Source of the DNA: Bagarius yarrelli
Taxonomy: Eukaryota > Chordata > Actinopteri > Siluriformes > Sisoridae
Assembly: GCA_005784505.1 (NCBI GenBank)
Contig: VCAZ01000095.1
Coordinates: 969,470 to 1,033,469 of the forward strand
Direction of reading: 5' to 3'
Length of the DNA: 64,000 nucleotides
Notes under the pieces: generated by a model
The model's database searches: none
Seen by the model: the letters and a program-made list of their open reading frames with translations, nothing else
What the model was told of the DNA's origin: nothing
Part shown: positions 57,941-64,000 of the stretch, in pieces
Numbering within the stretch: position 1 is the first letter of the stretch
Layout: the number at the start of each line of letters is the position of its first letter
Position numbers and translations under genes: made by a program

Positions 57941-58729
57941 CGTGACGGTGTCATTCAGCGGGCAGTCAGGTAAGTGAACGCCAGGGGCTTGTACTGACAC
58001 AGTGTGTGTGTGCAGCTTGACATGATGGTCACCCCCAGCCACCATGCTGCTGTCCAAGCCAAAGAGAGATGAGAGTGTTTTCTAATGCCCAGAGAACAAC
58101 ACACTTTGAGTCATATGCCTACACACACAAACACACACAAGCACACACACACACACCTGCTGCAGTTACAAATAGCTCAAATCATTTCCCTCTTCCTCAG
58201 CGTCTGTCTTTATCTCCATGCTACCCATATGTGTTTGAGTGTGTACCACCTGTGTGTGTGTGGATGCTTAAAGCTGCCTAATACATCATCAGACGAGTAA
58301 CACACACACACACCTTCCATAGCCTGCCTACTTTAACATATCCATGGACTTTCTGAGCATAGAGTGTTTAGCTGCACGTTCCTCCACCCTCTTCTAAAGA
58401 ACTTCCCTCTGAATTCACTCCACACAATATTCCTCATTAATCATACCAGGAACAGACGCTCTGATGTCTGCATGGACAGATGGGCATGGAACGGTCAGGT
58501 GGATTTCACCAGCATGTGCACAGAAGATGAAAAGGTTCTAATAAACGTGTGTATTATTAGCAGGTCATCTGGGACATTTGTCCCAGGCAGAATGAATGAC
58601 AAGATAAGCAGGAATCTTATCTTGACTTCCTGTTTCCATTTAAGTTGCAGTTGTCTTCCTGGTGAGATTTCTAGGGCTCCATGCCGAATCGCGCACTACT
58701 TAGGAGTTTAATGTAAATACGTAAATCTT
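57721..58729. other. Intronic sequence with GT/CA tracts
   Basis: A long (GT)n lies at 57887-57938, with short CA tracts near 58121-58155 and 58302-58314. No gene was seen; frames are short and overlapping. Confidence 0.55.
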
Positions 58730-59010
58730 GACTATATAAAAGATATGTTCTATATATTATCCTTACGAGTAGTATGAATGAAATTCAGGCGCATTAAATC
58801 CACCACGTTAATATAGTCACGTGACATACAACATCACAGCAGCACCAATTTAAAGTTGAATAATAAAGTGTTCATCGTGTGCATGCTTTAAAATCTGGGC
58901 AAAAGTTGTAGATTAACTTTTGATCATTTATTTTACATGGTAAGAATTCAGACATTCTGCTTACCTTGCATACTGTATAGTGTGGAAATACACAGATTTC
59001 GGACAGGGCT
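58730..59010. repeat. Interspersed repeat with TCACATACT-like ends, copy 2
   Basis: TCCTTACGAGTAGTATGAAT, ATCCACCACGTTAATATAGT, CAGCACCAATTTAAAGTTGA and ATAATAAAGTGTTCA, then TGCATACTGTATAGTGTGG and GATTTCGGACA, follow the order of 7865-8160. Confidence 0.45.
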
Positions 59011-59029
59011 TGGTTTTAATGTTTTAGTT

Positions 59030-59680
59030 GGTTTCTTGGTTGTATTTATTTTTGTATTTGGCATTTGACACACTCCCTTGTGGGCATTTCTGTTGGTGTT
59101 TACTTCCTGGTTTGTACCGTCGTGTTGGTGTTAATTCTTGTTTGTGTTACTGAATATTAATGTTAATATTTATATCCTAAATGGTATTACTGTTGGTATT
59201 AACTTCCTGGTTGGTGTTACTGTCAGTATTAACTTCCTGGTTGGTGTTACTGTTGTAACTTACTTCCTGGTTGGCGTTACTTTTGGTGTTAACTTCCTGG
59301 TTGGTGTTACTGTTGTAACTTACTTCCTGGTTGACATTACAGCTTCTGTAATCTTCTTTTAAGGGGCAATGGTTAAGGCGCTGCATTGTTATTTGGAAGA
59401 CCAGGAAGACTTTAAGCCCCAGCACCACCAGTTGGACACTGTTGGGTCCTTGAGCAAGACCCTTAATTCTTCCTGCACCAGGGATGCTGTATCATATCAC
59501 CAAATGTTGGCATATTTATATTAGCTTCCTTGCTTGGCTTTACAGTTCTGTTAACTTCCTGTTTGGCGTTAAGTGGTACGTTTTATTGGCATTGCCTTCA
59601 TGGTTGTGTTTAACTTCCTGGTTTGTGTTACATTATGGTTAATGTTTGTGTCATCTTTTATAATTAGTTATAACCTTCTG
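59030..59680. repeat. Minisatellite of about 30 bp, second location, with a SINE inside
   Basis: Units such as TAACTTCCTGGTTGGTGTTA and TTACTGTTGTAACTTACTTC are cleanest at 59160-59340. Diverged units continue at 59510-59680. The unit is the same as at 52436-52760. A SINE type 2 interrupts it. Confidence 0.85.
59361..59497 (+). repeat. SINE type 2 inserted in the minisatellite
   Basis: AAGGGGCAATGGTTAAGGCG, AAGACCAGGAAGACTTTAAG, CCCAGCACCACCAGTTGG, TTGGGTCCTTGAGCAAGACC and CCTGCACCAGGGATGCTGTA are present. The tail is missing. Confidence 0.88.
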
Positions 59681-60249
59681 GTTGATGGTACCATTTGATC
59701 TGCTTCCGCACCTTTCGATATTGTCAGCAGGTGTTTTTTTTTCACCTTGTTCAGCATTTTTCTGCATGTAGGAATAGATCACTTCCTGTCTCGAACTGTT
59801 GGTTGTAGTTCTTATTTGCACATCCCTTAGCAACAGAGAACCTAAATATAACCACATGACATGGCGCGGTGTCTGATCCTAGCCGGCTGTAGCGGGTGTG
59901 TAGGAAAGTGCGTGTGTGTTGGAGTGTACTTGGACAGAGGAGTACACGGTGGATGTAGATTGGTAACCTGTAGGATTCATGATGACTTGACGTATAGACT
60001 GACGACTGACCTTTGACACTCTGCGTCTATTAAAACATTTGAGATACTGAGAAAAAGGATTGTGTATGTGGGGGGTGGTTGGTAGTGTGTGCGTTTCTGC
60101 CCTGCAGTGAGTTGTAGTCTACCGGGGCAGCTTATCATTTCTATGTCATTGATGGAGGCCCGAGGGACTCGATTTCCCAGCAGGCATCATTCTGGTGTGA
60201 CAGATTATCCTGCAGGATTCAGTGTAACGGAGAGAAATGAGCTCACTAT

Positions 60250-60280
<31 letters not shown>

Positions 60281-60404
60281 CGTGCATGAACACTCTCAGC
60301 ATCGCTTAAACTGATGATGTAATTTCTCAGTGTAAGTGAAGGTGAACACCCTGAATAATATAAATCATATTTTTTGTCATCTTTACCCCCCCTTTATTTC
60401 TTCC
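59681..60404. other. Intronic sequence with a GT microsatellite
   Basis: (GT)n lies at about 60250-60281. No gene was seen. Confidence 0.5.
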
Positions 60405-60589
60405 TCTCGCTCTCCCTTTCTCTCTCTCTCTTTATCTCCCTTTCTCTTTCTGTCTGTATCTCTCTTTTCCTCTCTTTTTCTCTCTCTTTCTGACTCTCTT
60501 TCTCCCTCTTCCCATCTCTCTCTCTCTCTCTCTCTTTTTCTTTCTCTCTCTTTCTCTTTCTCTCCCCTATCTCTCTCTGTCTCTTTCTG

Positions 60590-60625
<36 letters not shown>

Positions 60626-60628
60626 CAG
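60405..60628 (+). promoter_or_regulatory. Very long pyrimidine tract and 3' splice site
   Basis: About 215 bp are almost wholly C and T (CT, CTTT and CCTCTC words), leading into CTCTGTGTACAG. The final AG at 60627-60628 is the acceptor of exon two. The tract is far longer than a typical 20-40 nt pyrimidine tract and is in part a microsatellite. Confidence 0.85.
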
Positions 60629-60852
60629 ATATAGAGGTGAACGGTAAAGCGTGCGACTGTGACGTGGTTGCCGAGTGTACGGTGGGGAACGCCGTGCCGC
60701 TGGAAGTCAAGCTGACCAATCGCAGTAAGAGCTCTGTAGGCCCGTTCTCCCTCACTGTGGTTCCGTTCCAGGATTATCAGAACGGAGTGCAGAACTACGA
60801 CCTGCAGGAATCCGTCACTTTCATCGGATCCAACACCTTCTACCTGGACTCG
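60629..60852 (+). CDS. trappc9: TRAPPC9 internal exon (C-terminal region), second of two in the window
   Basis: This 224-bp exon starts with two bases that complete an Asp codon from the exon at 1660-1738. It then encodes IEVNGKACDCDVVAE, a segment with VPLEVKLTNRS, then VGPFSLTVVPFQDYQNGV, and ends with FIGSNTFYLDS. The VPFQDYQNG block with a preceding LTNRS strand looks like the C-terminal Ig-like part of Trs120/TRAPPC9 proteins, which form the TRAPPII tethering complex at the Golgi. The exon ends in phase 0 with donor GTATAA at 60853, a weaker site than the first. In human TRAPPC9 the matching segment lies some 50 residues before the C-terminus as I recall it, so one more coding exon should follow beyond this window. 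Identity is from memory of the family, not an alignment. Confidence 0.8.
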
Positions 60853-60856
60853 GTAT

Positions 60857-60858
60857 AA

Positions 60859-60889
<31 letters not shown>

Positions 60890-60912
60890 AACACATACAC
60901 ACACACACACAG
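60857..60912. repeat. CA microsatellite immediately after the 5' splice site
   Basis: (CA)n begins four bases after the GT of the exon-two donor and runs, with ACAAACACAAAC and ATACAC interruptions, to about 60912. CA-rich RNA is a known binding site of hnRNP L. Confidence 0.95.
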
Positions 60913-61088
60913 TCAGATGGAACAAGACAAGCAAAACGATATGTACAGCATCACCATGAAAATAATTTTATTGATGTTATTAATATGTTATAACATACTT
61001 ACAAGATGCTTATAGACACCGTCTGATTAATCACTAGCCAGAATTCAGTACTCTTGAATAAACCCCCACCCAGTAGTGCCAAAATATA

Positions 61089-62644
61089 CAGCTCAAAAAA
61101 ATAAAGGGAACACTAAAATAACACATCCTCGATCTGAATGAATGAAATATTCTTATTAAATACTTTGTTCTTTACATAGTTGAATGTGCTGACAACAAAA
61201 TCACACAAAAGTTATCAATGAAAATCTAATTTATTAACCCCTGGAGGTCTGGATTTGGAGTCACACTCAAAATTGAAGTGGAAAAACACACTACAGGCTG
61301 ATCTAACTTTGATGTAATGTCCTTAAAACAAGTCAAAATGAGGCTCAGTAGTGTGTGTGGCCTCCACGTGCCTGTATGACCTCCCTACAACGCTTGGGCA
61401 TGCTCCTGATGAGGTGGCGGATGGTCTCCTGAGGGATCTCCTCCCAGACCTGGACTAAAGCATCCGCCAACTCCTGGACAGTCTGTGGTGCAACGTGGCG
61501 TTGGTGGATGGAGCGAGACATGATGTCCCAGATGTGCTCAATTGGATTCAGGTCTGGGGAACGGGCAGTCCATAGCATCAATGCCTTCGTCTTGCAGGAA
61601 CTGCTGACACACTCCAGCCACATGAGGTCTAGCATTGTCTTGCATTAGGAGGAACCCAAGGGGCAACTGCACCGGCATATGGTCTCACAAAGGGGTCTGA
61701 GGATCTAATCTCGGTACCTAATGGCAGTCAGGCTACCTCTGGCGAGCACATGGAGGGCTGTGCGGCCCTCCAAAGAAATGCCACCCCACACCATTACTGA
61801 CCCACTGCCAAACCGGTCTTGCTGGAGGATGTTGCAGGCAGCAGAACGTTCTCCACGGCGTCTCCAGACTCTGTCACGTCTGTCACATGTGCTCAGTGTG
61901 AACCTGCTTTCATCTGTGAAGAGCACACGGCACCAGTGGCGAATTTGCCAATTTTGGTGTTCTCTGGCAAATGCCAAACGTCCTGCACGGTGTTGGGCTG
62001 TAAGCACAACCCCCACCTGCGGACGTCGGGCCCTCATACCACCCTCATGGAGTCTGTTTCTGACCGTTTGAGCAGACACATGCACATTTGTGGCCTGCTG
62101 GAGGTCACTTTGCAGGGCTCTGGCAGTGCTCCTCCTGTGCCTCCTTGCACAAAGGCGGAGGTAGCGGTCCTACTACTTGTTGCCCTCTACGGCCTCCTCC
62201 ATGTCTCCTGATGTACTGGCCTGTCTCCTGGTAGCGCCTCTATGCTCTGGACACTACGCTGACAGACACAGCAAACATTCTTGCCACAGCTCGCATTGAT
62301 GTGCCATCCTGGATGAGCTGCACTACCTGAGCCACTTGTGTGGGTTGTAGACTCCGTCTCATGCTACCACTAGAGTAAAAGCACCGCCAGCATTCAAAAG
62401 TGACCAAAACATCAGCCAGAAATCATAGGAACTAAGAAGTGGTCTGTGGAACCACTCCTTTACTGGGGGTGTCGTGCTAATTGCCTATAATTTCCACCTG
62501 TTGTCTGGTCCACTTGCACAACAGCATGTGAAATTGATTGTCAATCAGTGTTGCTTCCTAAGTGGGCAGTTTGATTTCACAGAAGTGTGATTGACTTGGA
62601 GTTACATTGTGTTGTTTAAGTATCCCTTTATTTTTTGAGCAGCG
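61089..62644 (-). mobile_element. Tc1-like DNA transposon, about 1.56 kb, both ends present
   Basis: The left end CAGCTCAAAAAAATAAAGGG and the right end, whose complement begins CGCTGCTCAAAAAATAAAGG, form terminal inverted repeats. TA dinucleotides flank it at 61087-61088 and 62645-62646, the Tc1/mariner target. It encodes a broken DDE transposase on the minus strand. I recognise the family as widespread in teleosts. Confidence 0.92.
61345..62362 (-). pseudogene. Tc1-like transposase, inactivated
   Basis: The enzyme would cut and rejoin the element ends. On the minus strand the natural start ATG lies at 62360-62362. Recognisable parts include QTVRNRLHEGG (DNA-binding region), VLFTDESRF (first catalytic Asp), MVWGGIS, LLMQDNARPH read in a second frame (second Asp), and SPDLNPIEHIWD (catalytic Glu). 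The spacing fits the DD34E class. The span of about 339 codons is the usual size. Breaks are a TAG in the N-terminal part (a Trp position in related copies, near 62244), a TAG at 61705-61707 just after RYRD, and a small deletion before SPDLNP that shifts frame. It cannot make an intact protein. Confidence 0.9.
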
Positions 62645-62735
62645 TAGTTTACTGCAAAAGCTAGACTAAGTTGCCACAAGTATTGATATTTCTGCCTATC
62701 ACATATATACAGGTGCATCTCAAAAATATAAGGAA

Positions 62736-62902
62736 GTGGGAGGGAAATGGTGGCTCATAGTTAAGGTGTTAGACTACCAACCCGAAAATTGTGGGTTTAA
62801 TTCCCAGCTCCACCAAGCCACCACTGTTGGGCCCCTGAGCAAGGCCCTTAACCCTCAAATGTAAGTCGCTCTGGATAAGGGCGTCTGCTAAATACCCAAA
62901 AT
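62736..62902 (+). repeat. SINE type 1 inserted into the Tc1-like element
   Basis: AATGGTGGCTCATAGTTAAG, TGGGTTTAATTCCCAGCTCC, TTGGGCCCCTGAGCAAGGCC and the tail AAGTCGCTCTGGATAAGGGC with GTCTGCTAAATACCC are present. It sits between the transposon's left end and the start of its transposase. Confidence 0.92.
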
Positions 62903-63012
62903 GTTATGTTATGGTGTTACACCCTAATCAGCTAACTACATAAAACTACACCGGCAAAGCTTTCCTGAGCCTTAAATTGGTCTCTTAGTCTGGATCAGTA
63001 GGCTATACAATC

Positions 63013-63895
63013 ATGGGTAAGACAATTGACTTGACAGATGTCCAAAGGACACCGTCCATAAGGAGGGTAAGCCACAAAAGTTCATAGATAATTGAGTGGA
63101 AGGAAGAAGTGTGGTAGAAAAAGGGTCCACCAGTACAGCCTTGGGAGGATTGTCAGGCAAAATCCATAAAGAATTTGGAAGCGCATCACAAGGTGTAGAC
63201 TGAGGCTGGAGTCAGCACATTGAAAGCCACTACGCACAGACGAATCCTAGACATGGGCTACAAATGTTGCGTTTCTTGTGTCAAGTCACTCCTGAACCAG
63301 AGATAACCTCAGAAGCGTCTCACGTGGGCTGTGGAGAAAATGAACTGGACTGTTGCTCAGTGGGCTCTTTTCAGATGAAAGTGAATTTTGCATTGCATTT
63401 GGAAATCAAGGTCTCGGAGTCTGCAGAAAGAGTGGAGAGGCACAGAATCCATGTTGCTTAAAGTCCAGTGTGAAGTTTCCACAGGCAGTGATGACCTGGG
63501 CTGACATGTCATCTTCTGGTGTTGGTCCACTGTGTTTTCTAAAGTCCACAGTCAATGCAGCCATCTAGAAGGGAATTTTAAAGCACATGCTTCCCTCTGC
63601 TGACAAGCTTTATTGACGTGCTGATTTCATTCTCCAGCAGGTCCTGGCACCAGCCCACACAGCCACAGGTACCAAAAGCTGGTTTAATGACCATGGTGTT
63701 ACTGTGCTTGATTGGCCAGCAAACTCGCCTGACCTGAACCTCATAGAGAATCTTTGGGGTATTGCCAAGAGGAAGATGAGAGACACCAGACCCAAAAATG
63801 CAGATGACCTAAAGGCTGCTATCAAAGCAGCCTGGGCTTTTATTACACCTGAGCAGTTTTTATTAGCTTCATGCCATGATGCACTGATGCAGTAA
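63013..63895 (+). pseudogene. Tc1-like transposase, inactivated and internally deleted
   Basis: It starts ATGGGTAAGAC at 63013 (MGKTIDLTDVQ). Later parts include the first-Asp region (CTCTTTTCAGATGAAAGTG, LFSDES in its own frame) and the QNPCCLKSSVKFPQAVMTW block. The final part has LDWPANSPDLNLIENLWG, containing the catalytic Glu, followed by KRKMRDTRPKNADD. The span of about 294 codons is shorter than the usual near 340, and the frame changes several times, so there are deletions and frameshifts. The stop TAA is at 63893-63895. Confidence 0.88.
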
Positions 63896-64000
63896 TTAAT
63901 GCAAAAGAAGGCCAAACCAAGTACTGAGTGCCTAGAAATGAACATACTTTTCAGAAGCCTGTTTAAAATATCCCTTTTTTTCTGAGACACTGAATTTTGG

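Larger units (their letters stand above)
1739..60628 (+). other. trappc9: Intron of about 58.9 kb between two TRAPPC9 exons
   Basis: The donor GTAAGT at 1739 and the acceptor GTGTACAG ending at 60628 bound this interval. Phase 1 is conserved on both sides, and the protein reads smoothly across the join. TRAPPC9 is known in vertebrates as a very long gene with large introns, which fits. All features listed between these coordinates are therefore intronic if the two exons are spliced directly. A small intervening exon that I failed to recognise cannot be excluded, but the phase match argues against one. Confidence 0.7.
62710..64000 (+). mobile_element. Second Tc1-like transposon, truncated by the window end
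   Basis: It begins CAGGTGCATCTCAAA after a TA at 62708-62709, the known terminal sequence of another teleost Tc1-like family. The last bases, CTGAGACACTGAATTTTGG, match that family's 3' untranslated part, so the right inverted repeat lies beyond the window. A SINE type 1 interrupts its 5' region. It is oriented opposite to the first Tc1-like element. Confidence 0.85.

Noticed and set aside
60394..60906. Minus-strand frame of 170 codons antisense to the TRAPPC9 exon
   Set aside because: It is mostly Arg-Glu repeats from the CT tract plus the shadow of the real exon.

Overview
This window reads as nuclear DNA of a ray-finned fish. It shows two spliced protein exons, dense CA/GT and CT microsatellites, Tc1/mariner elements of teleost type, and dozens of tRNA-derived SINEs. 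Those SINEs carry an A box, a B box and a tail ending in GTCTGCCAAATGCCGTAAATG. The SINE and Tc1 mixture suggests an otophysan, perhaps a catfish, but that is only an inference. There are no bacterial-style operons, no CRISPR array and no phage.

The only host protein-coding sequence I can support is two consecutive exons of one plus-strand gene, at about 1660-1738 and 60629-60852. Exon one ends in phase 1 and exon two begins with the matching two bases, so they join to read ...APLQW-D-IEVNGK.... The protein matches my memory of the C-terminal part of TRAPPC9 (NIBP/Trs120), a TRAPPII vesicle-tethering subunit. Nearly all of the window, about 58.9 kb, is then one intron near the 3' end of that gene.

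The intron falls into blocks. A 28-bp CA-rich minisatellite starts about 40 bp after the 5' splice site (1781-3880). Sparse sequence with old repeats runs to 9.3 kb, followed by a degenerate pyrimidine-rich array (9.3-10.2 kb). Between 14.9 and 22.2 kb lie three large minisatellites with periods of 36, 36 and 18-19 bp. From 23.4 to 45.6 kb there is a SINE-rich zone with several nested insertions, an L2-like LINE remnant, an antisense tRNA-Ala(UGC)-like gene at 33501-33572, and long ATCT and CATC microsatellites. CT-rich tracts and a locally duplicated segment fill 44.2-46.4 kb. An 18-bp minisatellite spans about 46.8-47.9 kb.

The region 51-60 kb holds more SINEs, one minisatellite motif present at two separate places, a solo-LTR-like insertion with an empty-site paralogue, and a hAT-like element. 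The intron ends in a pyrimidine tract of about 215 bp that abuts exon two. Downstream are two decayed Tc1-like elements in opposite orientations; the second runs off the window end.

Nearly all other open reading frames are translated microsatellites, minisatellites or SINEs. I found no new gene system. The notable signals are repeat architecture: very long splice-site-adjacent repeats, minisatellite clustering, datable nested insertions and one tRNA gene.
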